In this document: positions 7,733 through 15,702 of the stretch, piece after piece
Numbering within the stretch: the stretch's first letter is position 1
Layout: each line of letters begins with the position of its first letter
Source of the DNA: Achromobacter sp. MFA1 R4
GTDB lineage: Bacteria > Pseudomonadota > Gammaproteobacteria > Burkholderiales > Burkholderiaceae_B
NCBI RefSeq assembly: GCF_900156745.1
Contig: NZ_LT707065.1
Coordinates: forward strand, 5,096,086 to 5,160,085
Direction of reading: 5' to 3'
DNA: 64,000 nucleotides
Notes under the pieces: generated by a model
Told to the model about the DNA's origin: nothing
Seen by the model: only the letters and a program-made list of their open reading frames with translations
The model's database searches: none
Translations under genes and position numbers: made by a program

Positions 7733-9301
7733 ATGCAGGTTGCAGTCGAGCAGGCGCCAGTGCTTATCAAGATTCACCCCGACGACAACGTCGCCATCGT
7801 GGCCAACGATGGCGGATTGCCCGCGGGAACCGTTCTGCCCGACGGGCTCCAGTTGGTGGACGCGGTGCCGCAAGGGCACAAGGTCGCTTTGGTCGACCTG
7901 GCCGAGGGCGACGCGGTGGTGCGCTACAACGTGGTGGTCGGCTATGCGGCCAAGGCCTTGCCGCGCGGCAGCTGGATCAACGAGCGCGTCACGACCATGC
8001 CGGCCGCACGCACACTGGAAGACCTGCCAGTGTCCACCCGCGTCGCGCCGCTGCCTCCGCTGGAGGGCTACACCTTCCAGGGCTACCGCAATGCCGACGG
8101 CACGGTGGGCACGCGCAATATCCTGGCCATCAGCACCACGGTGCAGTGCGTGCAGGGCGTCGTGGAACACGCGGTCGCGCGCATCCGCCGCGAACTGCTG
8201 CCGCTGTACCCGAACGTGGACGACGTGGTGGGCATCGAGCACACCTACGGCTGCGGCGTCGCCATCGACGCGCCCGGCGCGGCCATTCCCATCCGCACCC
8301 TGCACAACATCGCCCGCAACCCGAATTTCGGGGGCACGTCCATGGTCGTCAGCCTGGGCTGCGAAAAACTGCAGCCCGAGCGCCTGCTGGCGCCCAACGC
8401 CATTCCCATCCGGGCGGGCGATGGCATGGCCGGGGAGGGCGTGGACACCATCGTGCTGCAGGACGAAGAGAACATCGGCTTTGAATCGATGATCGCGCTC
8501 ATCATGCGCACCGCCGAGCGCCATCTGCAAAAACTCAACGCCCGCCAGCGCGAGACCTGCCCCGTGTCCGACCTGACCGTCGGCGTGCAATGCGGCGGCA
8601 GCGATGCGTTTTCCGGCGTGACGGCCAATCCGGCCGTCGGCTTTGCGACTGACCTGCTGGTGCGCGCCGGGGGCACCGTGATGTTCTCGGAGAACACCGA
8701 AGTGCGCGACGGCATCGACCAGCTCACCGCGCGCGCCGAAACGCCGGAAGTGGCCGACGCGCTCATCCGCGAAATGGCCTGGTACGACGCCTACCTGCAG
8801 GGCGGCATGGCCGACCGCAGCGCCAACACCAGTCCGGGCAACAAGAAGGGCGGCCTGTCGAACATCGTCGAGAAGGCGATGGGCTCGATCGTGAAGTCCG
8901 GCTCTTCGCCGATCCATGGCGTGCTGTCGCCAGGCGACCGCCTGACGCGCAAGGGTTTGATCTTTGCCGCCACGCCCGCCAGCGATTTCATCTGCGGCAC
9001 GCTGCAACTGGCGGCCGGCATGAACCTGCACATTTTCACCACCGGCCGCGGCACGCCCTATGGGCTGGCGCAGGTGCCGGTCATCAAGGTCGCCACGCGC
9101 TCGGCGCTGGCGCGCCGCTGGCATGACCTGATGGACGTGGACGCCGGCGTCATCGCCACGGGCCAGGCCTCGATCGAACAAGTCGGCTGGCAGCTCTTCC
9201 AGATGATGCTGGACGTGGCCAGCGGCAAGCAGCAGACCTGTGCGGAAAAACTCAAGCTGCACAACGCCCTGGCGCTGTTCAACCCCGGCCCCGTGACCTG
9301 A
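7733..9301 (+). CDS. garD: Galactarate dehydratase
   Basis: Dehydrates meso-galactarate to 5-dehydro-4-deoxy-D-glucarate (EC 4.2.1.42), feeding KdgD. It is 522 residues, against 523 for E. coli GarD. An N-terminal SAF-like domain (about 1-100) precedes the UxaA-type catalytic domain with '[19 protein letters not shown]', '[12 protein letters not shown]', '[17 protein letters not shown]' and '[10 protein letters not shown]', which supply the cysteines expected to hold iron. The ATG at 7733 is chosen because AAAGGA lies 6 nt before it. Operator-like DNA lies just upstream. SMP-30 and Bug genes follow on the same strand. Altronate dehydratase is the main alternative, less likely on context. Confidence 0.9.
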   Translation: MQVAVEQAPVLIKIHPDDNVAIVANDGGLPAGTVLPDGLQLVDAVPQGHKVALVDLAEGDAVVRYNVVVGYAAKALPRGSWINERVTTMPAARTLEDLPVSTRVAPLPPLEGYTFQGYRNADGTVGTRNILAISTTVQCVQGVVEHAVARIRRELLPLYPNVDDVVGIEHTYGCGVAIDAPGAAIPIRTLHNIARNPNFGGTSMVVSLGCEKLQPERLLAPNAIPIRAGDGMAGEGVDTIVLQDEENIGFESMIALIMRTAERHLQKLNARQRETCPVSDLTVGVQCGGSDAFSGVTANPAVGFATDLLVRAGGTVMFSENTEVRDGIDQLTARAETPEVADALIREMAWYDAYLQGGMADRSANTSPGNKKGGLSNIVEKAMGSIVKSGSSPIHGVLSPGDRLTRKGLIFAATPASDFICGTLQLAAGMNLHIFTTGRGTPYGLAQVPVIKVATRSALARRWHDLMDVDAGVIATGQASIEQVGWQLFQMMLDVASGKQQTCAEKLKLHNALALFNPGPVT

Positions 9302-9361
9302 TCGGGGCCCCTTCGATCCGCAGTGCCATCGCAGAATAAAACCACCGAGAGGAGACAGCCG

Positions 9362-10411
9362 ATGGAAATTGACCCCAAAGTCCAGGCCGGCCGGCGCCGG
9401 CTGTTGGGCGCCGCGCTTGCGCTGGGACCCGCCAGCCTGGTCCAGGCGCAATCGTTCAGCTTCACCCCGCAGCAGCGGTATCCGGACCCGTCGGTGCGGA
9501 TCCTGGATCCGGAATTCACCAAGTACCGCATCTACAGCAGCAGCGTCGAGCAGCTGGCCACCGGCTTTCGCTGGCTGGAAGGCCCGGTCTGGTTCGGCGA
9601 CGGGCGCTATCTGCTGGTGTCGGATATCCCCAATAACCGCATCCTGCGCTGGGACGAGACCACCGGCCAGGTCAGCGTGTTCCGCCACCCGTCCAATTTC
9701 AGCAATGGCCTGGCGCGCGACCGCCAGGGCCGGCTGCTGACCTGCGAACACCTCACGCGCCGCGTCACGCGCACGGAATACGACGGCAGCATCACCGTCC
9801 TGGCCGACCGCTTCGACGGCAAGCGTTTCAATTCGCCCAACGACATCGTCTGCCAGCGCAACGGCGCCATCTGGTTCACCGATCCCCCGTTCGGTATCGG
9901 CGGGCACTGGGAAGGCGAGAAGGCCACCCCGGAACTTCCGCTCTCGGTCTATCGCATCGATCCGGCCAACGGCCGGGTGACGCTGGCGATCGGCGACATG
10001 GCCGCGCCCAATGGCCTGTGCTTCTCGCCCGACGAAAAAGTGCTTTACGTGGTCGAGTCGCGCCACCAGCCCCACCGCGTGGTCTGGGCCTTCGACGTGG
10101 GCGCGGACGGCGCGCTGTCCAACAAGCGCCTGCACATCGACGCCCAGGGACCCGGCGCCCTGGACGGCATCAAGTGCGACGAGGCCGGCAATCTGTGGTG
10201 CGGCTGGGGCAGCAACGGCTCGCCCGACGCCAAGCCCGAGGAGCTGGACGGCGTGATGGTCTTCAACCCGGCCGGCAAACCCATCGGCCACATCCGGCTC
10301 CCGGAACGCTGCGCCAATCTGTGCTTCGGCGGCGCCAAGCGCAACCGCCTGTTCATGGCCAGCAGCCATTCGCTTTATGCCCTGTACGTGGAGACGCGCG
10401 GCGCGGCATAG
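9362..10411 (+). CDS. SMP-30/gluconolactonase-family protein, exported
   Basis: Beta-propeller lactonase-like protein of 349 residues. It begins with a twin-arginine-like signal ('GRRRLLGAALALG', cleavage near 'VQAQ') and continues with SMP-30 motifs: 'GFRWLEGPVWFGDGRYLLVS' with the metal-ligand Glu, 'FNSPNDIVCQRNGAIWFTDP' and 'APNGLCFSPDEKVLYV'. The family hydrolyses sugar lactones. Here it could open galactaro- or glucaro-lactones in the periplasm before uptake (inference). GAGAGGAGA lies 7 nt before the ATG at 9362. It sits between garD and a Bug receptor, all rightward, and probably cotranscribed. Confidence 0.85.
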   Translation: MEIDPKVQAGRRRLLGAALALGPASLVQAQSFSFTPQQRYPDPSVRILDPEFTKYRIYSSSVEQLATGFRWLEGPVWFGDGRYLLVSDIPNNRILRWDETTGQVSVFRHPSNFSNGLARDRQGRLLTCEHLTRRVTRTEYDGSITVLADRFDGKRFNSPNDIVCQRNGAIWFTDPPFGIGGHWEGEKATPELPLSVYRIDPANGRVTLAIGDMAAPNGLCFSPDEKVLYVVESRHQPHRVVWAFDVGADGALSNKRLHIDAQGPGALDGIKCDEAGNLWCGWGSNGSPDAKPEELDGVMVFNPAGKPIGHIRLPERCANLCFGGAKRNRLFMASSHSLYALYVETRGAA

Positions 10412-10482
10412 GCATATCCCCACCGCGGCCTCACGCGGCCGCGGAACACTTCAGCACACATACCAATCCGTGTGGAGACAGC

Positions 10483-11460
10483 ATGAACCCGAGCAAAAGA
10501 CAGTTCCTGGGCAGCGCCGCCGCGCTTTGCCTGACGCCGCTGGTGCCAGCATGGGCCCAGTCGGCCGAGTGGCCGACGCGCCCCGTGCGCATCGTGGTGC
10601 CTTACCCGCCCGGCGGTTCGTCGGACATCATCGCGCGCATCCTGGCGCCCCGGCTGTCCGAGGCTCTCAAGCAGACCGTGGTCGTCGAGAACAAGCCCGG
10701 CGCCAACGGCAACCTGGGCGCGGGACTGGTCGTGCAGTCGGCGCAGGAAGGCCACACGGTGTTGCTGTGCGACGTGGGCGCGCTGGCGATCAGCCCGTCC
10801 GTCTACACCAAGCTGACCTTTGACCCGTCCAAGGACCTGCGCGCGGTGGGCATGCTGGCCTACTCGCCGCACGTGCTGGCGGTGCATCCGGACGTGCCGG
10901 CCAAGACGTTGCAGGACCTGGTCGAGCTGTCCAAGAAAGAGCGCATCAACTTCGCGGTCACCGCCATCGGCAGCGCGCCGCACCTGGCCGCCGTGGCCGT
11001 TCAGCAGGCCACGGGCGCGCAATGGGAGTACGTGCCGTACAAGGGCGGCTCGCAGGCGGTCACCGACACCATCGGCGGCCAGACGCAGATCATCATGAAC
11101 GGCCTCCTGGCCACGCTGCCGCACATCAAGTCCGGCAAACTGCGCGCCGTTGCGATTTCCAAAAGCGAACGCATGAAACTGGTGCCGGACATCCCGACCA
11201 TCTCGGAGCAGGGCGTCAAGGGCTTCGAATCGGGCACCTGGCAGGGCGTGATGGCGCCCTCGAACATGACCGACCCGGTGGCCACGCGCCTGTCCACACT
11301 GATGGCGCAGATCATCAGCGAGCCCGAAATCGCCGCGAAACTGAACGAGCAGGGCGCCGAGATCGTCACCAAGAGCCCGGCCGAGCTGGCGCAGTTCTTC
11401 AACGGCGAGCGTGCCCGCTGGGCCAAGGTCGTGGCCACCACGGATATCCGCCTGGATTGA
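10483..11460 (+). CDS. Bug-family (TTT) periplasmic substrate-binding protein
   Basis: Second Bug/TctC-type receptor of the locus, 325 residues. The signal peptide 'KRQFLGSAAALCLTPLVPAW' is twin-arginine-like (Lys-Arg). Family motifs are 'VRIVVPYPPGGSSDIIARIL', 'VVVENKPGANGNLGAG', 'WEYVPYKGGSQAVTDTIGG' and 'VPDIPTISEQGVKGFES'. GGAGA precedes the ATG at 10483. It is the last gene of the garD transcription unit and is followed by a hairpin. The ligand is likely an aldarate or its lactone (inference from context). No membrane subunits are in the window. Confidence 0.9.
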   Translation: MNPSKRQFLGSAAALCLTPLVPAWAQSAEWPTRPVRIVVPYPPGGSSDIIARILAPRLSEALKQTVVVENKPGANGNLGAGLVVQSAQEGHTVLLCDVGALAISPSVYTKLTFDPSKDLRAVGMLAYSPHVLAVHPDVPAKTLQDLVELSKKERINFAVTAIGSAPHLAAVAVQQATGAQWEYVPYKGGSQAVTDTIGGQTQIIMNGLLATLPHIKSGKLRAVAISKSERMKLVPDIPTISEQGVKGFESGTWQGVMAPSNMTDPVATRLSTLMAQIISEPEIAAKLNEQGAEIVTKSPAELAQFFNGERARWAKVVATTDIRLD

Positions 11461-11488
11461 TCTGCGCGGCTTCGATACACGCTGCAAC

Positions 11489-11514
11489 TCCCCCGCCTTG
11501 CGAGAGGCGGGGGA
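11489..11514 (+). terminator. GC-rich hairpin after the garD operon
   Basis: TCCCCCGCCT / AGGCGGGGGA form a 10-bp stem with a 6-nt loop, 28 bp after the Bug stop codon. There is no T-tract, so the terminator call is moderate. Confidence 0.5.
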
Positions 11515-11609
11515 AGGGCGCACACTGGGAATGAACCGGCCCGGTCCGGGCGGACCCGACCGTTTCGGCCGGCGCCGACCCAGCCGGGCCGTCCCGGTGG
11601 AGCCTACCG

Positions 11610-11963
11610 ATGAAATCCCTGGTCGCCCTGGCGGCGCTGTCGGCAGCGGTCTGGTGCCATCCCGCAATGGCGCGTGATGCGCTGCCTGCCGTTCCCCAGC
11701 CGCCCGCATCCGCGCGCACCATGCCCGATACCTGCCTGGGCACGGACTGTCCGCGCATCGTGGATCCGGGCAAGCTCAACCGCGACTGCCTGGGCACGTC
11801 CTGCCCAGGGTCCCGATATCCGTCCCCGGCCCAGGCCTCCCCAAGACCGCAGGACCAGCCGGGTTTGAAGGGCGCGCCCAAATCGTGGCTGCCCCCCATG
11901 CCGCCAAGGCCGGGTCAACCGCCCGTCGGGCCCCTGACGCCGGCGCCGGCGCTGCCGCGGTAG
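11610..11963 (+). CDS. Small secreted Cys/Pro-rich hypothetical protein
   Basis: I do not recognise a family. The product is 117 residues with a convincing Sec signal peptide (residues 1-21, ending 'CHPAMA'). It contains two copies of a CLGTxCP motif ('DTCLGTDCPRI' and 'RDCLGTSCPGS', about residues 41-67), followed by a proline-rich tail. GGAG lies 7 nt before the ATG. The paired cysteines could form disulfides in the envelope or hold a metal. ORFs on the other strand overlap it but have no start signals or recognisable features, so I favour this one. Real gene likely; function unknown. Confidence 0.6.
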   Translation: MKSLVALAALSAAVWCHPAMARDALPAVPQPPASARTMPDTCLGTDCPRIVDPGKLNRDCLGTSCPGSRYPSPAQASPRPQDQPGLKGAPKSWLPPMPPRPGQPPVGPLTPAPALPR

Positions 11964-11988
11964 AAGAACGAACGACAGTCCTCCGGAA

Positions 11989-12099
11989 AATAAACCGGCA
12001 AATAAACCGGCAAAAGAAGGCGACAGGAAGGATGATTGTGCAAAAAAAGACTTTAATATCAGAATCTTGCAAACCAATTAATCGGTAGTTAAACCGGCA
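11989..12099 (+). repeat. Three AATAAACCGGCA-type repeats before the decayed fic gene
   Basis: AATAAACCGGCA occurs twice in tandem (11989-12000, 12001-12012), and GTTAAACCGGCA lies at 12088-12099, ending 3 bp before the ATG. The reverse complement TGCCGGTTTATT resembles the TGCGCGGTATA units upstream of the intact fic gene (58088-58142). Confidence 0.7.
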
Positions 12100-12102
12100 A
12101 AA

Positions 12103-12924
12103 ATGTACGATTCTCCGCATCAGTTCCTGCCCCTGCAACCCGCCGCCCATCTGCTTCAACCCTATCGCGAACGCGCTAAGAGAGATGCTGCGGAGCATGA
12201 ATTCGTATTGCAGCAATCGGATTGAAGGACAGAGCACCACGCCCAGGAACATTGATGCAGCCCTGCACCACGACTTTACGGATCAACCGGAAGTGGCGCG
12301 GTTGCAGCGAATCGCTTTAGCGCATATCAACGCGGAGCGCGCGGTCGAGCAGCCGGACATGGCTGTCGCTCCGCTTGATGCGAAGTTTGTCCAGATTGCG
12401 CATGATGCGCTATATGGGCGATTGGCGGCTGCCGACAGAACAACCAAAGATGGGTTGATCGTTGAGCCCGGTGCGCTACGCCGCATCGACATCTGGCTGC
12501 CGCAGACGCCCCGCGACAGGGAGATCTGGACGGTCGGGGAAACCTCTCTCAACAGGGGCTGCTCCAGTGGGTCGACTACTTCTTGCGCGTTTGCGAGGAC
12601 CAATTGGAATATATGGTCCGAATGCTGGCGCTCGATTCAATGAAAGCGAAGATCAAGGCGGCTGTCCAGGTGGAGGCAGCAAAAGGGAGGCTGCGCGAAG
12701 AAGTCGCGCTACCGCTATACCACCTGTTTGCGGCAGGCCCCGCCACCCGGGGTGAGTTTATCCAGATGACGGGGTTGGGCGAACGCACGGGGCGGGCAGC
12801 ACTGTCTGCAGTATTGAAGTGCGGTTTGGCCGCATCCGAAACTTCTCGGGCTCCCGTCCGCTTCGCGTTTCCTTTGGATGCTTTGCCAGTGCTGTTTCCC
12901 GCCCTGTATGGCGTCGGAGAATAG
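12103..12924 (+). pseudogene. Decayed Fic-family gene (frameshift plus deletion of catalytic core)
   Basis: Three fragments of one Fic protein lie in order. Frame 1 (12103-12225) gives an N-terminus starting 'MYDSPHQFLPLQPAAHLL'. After a -1/+1 shift, another frame gives 'NSYCSNRIEGQSTTPRNID', which contains an N-terminal inhibitory motif of the S-xxx-EG type, and runs on to 'VEPGALRRIDIW'. From about 12517 the first frame resumes with 'GDLDGRGNLSQQGLLQWVDY' and a C-terminal winged helix ending at TAG 12924. The segment that should hold HPFxxGNGR is missing between about 12490 and 12520. The region is AT-richer than its neighbours, which suggests an acquired gene now decaying. Confidence 0.8.
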
Positions 12925-12937
12925 CGCGCGCCGACGC

Positions 12938-14437
12938 TCAAACCGCCAGGCTGATCCAGGTCGTCTTCAGGTCCGAGTACTTGTCCAGCGCGTGCAGCGA
13001 CTTGTCGCGGCCGAAGCCTGACTGCTTGACGCCGCCGAACGGCACCGAGATGTCGCCGTCGGCGTAGCAGTTGACCCACACCAGCCCCGCGCGCAGCCGG
13101 CGCGACAGGCGGTGGGCGCGGGACAGGTTGGCGGTCCACAGCCCCGCGCCCAGACCGTAGACCGAGTCGTTGGCCAGGCGGATGGCGTCGTCTTCCGACG
13201 TGAAGCGCTGGGCCGCCAGCACCGGGCCGAAGATCTCCTCGCGCACCAGCGAACTGTCCTGGCCGGCGCAATCGAAGATGGTGGGCTCGATGTAGTAGCC
13301 GCCGGTCGCCGCCAATGCCTGGCCGCCGCCCATCCGCAGGTTGGCGCCCTCGGCCTTGCCTGCGGCGATGCGGTCCAGCACGCCGCGCATCTGGCGTTCG
13401 TCGACCATGGCGCCCATGGCGGTCGCCGGGTCCAGCGGGTCGCCGGGCTGCAGGCCCGCCGCGAAGGCGGCAACCTTTTCCATGAAGGCATCGTAGATGC
13501 CGTCCTGCACATACAGGCGCGATCCCGCGATGCAGACTTCGCCCTGGTTTGAAAAGATCGCCAGCGCGGCCGCCTGGGCGGCCCGGTCCAGGTCGGGGCA
13601 GTCGTCGAAGACGATGTGCGGCGACTTGCCGCCGCATTCCAGCCACACGCGCTTCAGGTTCGACTGGCCCGAATACTCCATGAAGCGCTTGCCGGTGGCA
13701 GTGGACCCGGTGAACGCAATGCAATCGACGTCCGGATGCCGTCCCAGCGCCTGGCCGGCGACCGCGCCCAGGCCGGGCACGACGTTGAAGACGCCTGGCG
13801 GAATGCCGGCCTCGCTGGCCAGCGCGGCCAGCCGGATCGCCGACAGCGAGGCCTGTTCGGCCGGCTTGAGGATCACGCTGTTGCCCGCGGCCAGCGCCGG
13901 AGCGACCTTCCAGGCCGCCATCATCAGCGGGTAGTTCCACGGCACCACCGCGGCCACGACGCCGAGCGCTTCGCGCGTGATCGTGGCCAGGGCGTCCGGC
14001 CCGGTGGGCGCGATCTCGTCGTAGATCTTGTCGATGGCCTCGGCGTACCAGGCGTAGCAGCGCGCGGTTTCCGGCAGGTCGAAGGCCAGCGCGTCGCGGA
14101 TCGGCTTGCCCATGTCCAGCGTTTCCAGCAGGGCCAGTTCTTCCTGGTTCGCCTCGATCAGCGCGGCCAGGCGCAGCAGGCGTTCCTTGCGCTGGCGCGG
14201 GGCCAGCCCGCTCCAGACGCCTGCTTCGAAGGCCCGCCGGGCGGACTGGACCGCCCGGTCCACGTCGGCGGGGCCGCAGGCCGCCACGTCGGCCAGCCTG
14301 CGGCCGTCAATGGGGCTGGTGGCGGGGAGCGTGGCGCCGTCGGCGGCGTCGCAATAGGCGCCGTCGATATAGGCCTGGCCGCCGATGGCCAGGGACGCGG
14401 CGCGAGCGCGCCAGTAGGCGGCGTCGCGGGCGCTCAT
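12938..14437 (-). CDS. Aldehyde dehydrogenase (PuuC-like)
   Basis: NAD(P)-dependent aldehyde dehydrogenase of 499 residues, closest in style to gamma-glutamyl-gamma-aminobutyraldehyde dehydrogenases. Landmarks are 'VVPWNYPLMMAAWKVAPALA', 'FTGSTATGKRF', catalytic Glu in 'LECGGKSPHIVF' and catalytic Cys in 'NQGEVCIAGSR'. Its ATG overlaps the TGA of the upstream M20 hydrolase gene (ATGA), so the two are translationally linked. It is the last gene of the long leftward cluster and probably oxidises an aldehyde made by the preceding enzymes (inference). The exact substrate cannot be read from sequence. Confidence 0.9.
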   Translation of the reverse strand: MSARDAAYWRARAASLAIGGQAYIDGAYCDAADGATLPATSPIDGRRLADVAACGPADVDRAVQSARRAFEAGVWSGLAPRQRKERLLRLAALIEANQEELALLETLDMGKPIRDALAFDLPETARCYAWYAEAIDKIYDEIAPTGPDALATITREALGVVAAVVPWNYPLMMAAWKVAPALAAGNSVILKPAEQASLSAIRLAALASEAGIPPGVFNVVPGLGAVAGQALGRHPDVDCIAFTGSTATGKRFMEYSGQSNLKRVWLECGGKSPHIVFDDCPDLDRAAQAAALAIFSNQGEVCIAGSRLYVQDGIYDAFMEKVAAFAAGLQPGDPLDPATAMGAMVDERQMRGVLDRIAAGKAEGANLRMGGGQALAATGGYYIEPTIFDCAGQDSSLVREEIFGPVLAAQRFTSEDDAIRLANDSVYGLGAGLWTANLSRAHRLSRRLRAGLVWVNCYADGDISVPFGGVKQSGFGRDKSLHALDKYSDLKTTWISLAV

Positions 14438-15684
14438 GCGCGCACCTGCGCGTCGTTGGCGCGCGCCACCATGGCGTCGAGCAGCACGTTGCAGCCGGCT
14501 TCCAGATCGGCGGGCTTGGCGTCCTCGATCTCGTTGTGGCTCACGCCGTCCTTGCAGGGCACGAAGATCATGGCGGTGGGCGTCACGCTGGCCATGTAGA
14601 CCGCGTCGTGGCCGGCGCCGGTCACGATGTCCATCGCGGGCAGGCCGCGGCGGGCCGCGCCGTCGCGCACCTTGCCCACCAGGTCCAGGTCGAAAGGCGT
14701 GGGCGGGAAGTACTGTACCTGCTTGACGTCCACCGTCACGCCGTGGCGTTCGGCCACGTCGGCGCAGACGGCGAGCCAGCGTTCGTCCATGCCGGCCAGC
14801 GTGGCCTCGTCCTCGTGCCGCAGGTCGACGGTGAAGCGGACCTGGCCCGGGATGACGTTGCGCGAACCCGGATGGGCGTGGATCTCGCCCACCGTGCCGC
14901 GCCCGTGGGGCTGGTTGTCGTTGGCGATGCCCACCACGGCCTGCAGCAGGAAGCTGGCGGCATAGAGCGCGTCGCGGCGGATCGGCATCGGGGTCGGACC
15001 CGCGTGCATTTCCATGCCGGTCACGCACACGTCGTACCAGCGCACGCCGAGCGAGCCGGTCACCACGCCGACCACCTTTTCCTCGTGTTCCAGGATGGGG
15101 CCTTGTTCGATATGCGCCTCGAAATAGGCGCCCACCGGGCGGCCGCCCACCGGGTCGGCGCCGGCATAGCCGATGGCGGCCAGCTCGTCGGCCACCGACT
15201 TGCCGTCGTGGTCGCGCGCGGACAGGGCCACTTCCAGCGGGAATTTACCGGCGAAAACGCCCGAGCCCATCATCACGGGCAGGAAGCGCGAGCCTTCCTC
15301 GTTGGTCCAGATGGCGACCTCGAGCGGCGCTTCGGTGACGACGCCGTGGTCGTTCAGGCTGCGCATGACCTCCAGGCCCGCCAGCACGCCGTAGCAGCCG
15401 TCGAACTTGCCGCCGGTGGGCTGGGTGTCGATATGGCTGCCGGTCATGACCGGGGGCAGGTCGTTGTTGCGGCCGGCACGGCGCGCGAAGATGTTGCCCA
15501 CCTGGTCCACGCGCAGCGTCATGCCTGCCTCGCGCATCCACCCCGTGACCAGGTCGCGGCCCTGGCCGTCCAGCGCCGTCAGCGCCAGCCGGCAGTTGCC
15601 GCCCTTGGCCGTGGCGCCGATCCGGGCCAGGTCCATCAGCGACTGCCACAGCCGCTGTCCATTGATAGAAATCGTGGTCGTCAT
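14434..15684 (-). CDS. M20-family N-carbamoyl-L-amino-acid hydrolase / ureidopropionase-like enzyme
   Basis: Zinc- or manganese-dependent amidohydrolase of 416 residues in the allantoate amidohydrolase / N-carbamoyl-amino-acid hydrolase group. Metal-site motifs are 'GSHIDTQPTGGKFDGCYGVL' (His-x-Asp), 'TNEEGSRFLP' (Glu-Glu), 'YFEAHIEQGPILE' and 'GAGHDAVYMA'. The family removes a carbamoyl or similar group from N-substituted amino acids, releasing ammonia and CO2. It lies between the ThDP enzyme and the ALDH, with 18 bp to the former and a 4-bp overlap with the latter. In this operon the substrate would be an imported ureide or N-acyl amino acid (inference). Confidence 0.85.
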   Translation of the reverse strand: MTTTISINGQRLWQSLMDLARIGATAKGGNCRLALTALDGQGRDLVTGWMREAGMTLRVDQVGNIFARRAGRNNDLPPVMTGSHIDTQPTGGKFDGCYGVLAGLEVMRSLNDHGVVTEAPLEVAIWTNEEGSRFLPVMMGSGVFAGKFPLEVALSARDHDGKSVADELAAIGYAGADPVGGRPVGAYFEAHIEQGPILEHEEKVVGVVTGSLGVRWYDVCVTGMEMHAGPTPMPIRRDALYAASFLLQAVVGIANDNQPHGRGTVGEIHAHPGSRNVIPGQVRFTVDLRHEDEATLAGMDERWLAVCADVAERHGVTVDVKQVQYFPPTPFDLDLVGKVRDGAARRGLPAMDIVTGAGHDAVYMASVTPTAMIFVPCKDGVSHNEIEDAKPADLEAGCNVLLDAMVARANDAQVRA

Positions 15685-15702
15685 GTCAAAAGGTCCGTGT
15701 GT

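Noticed and set aside
7658..10423. 921-codon open frame on the minus strand
   Set aside because: Lies opposite garD and the SMP-30-like gene, both of which have family motifs and ribosome-binding sites. The antisense product has none.
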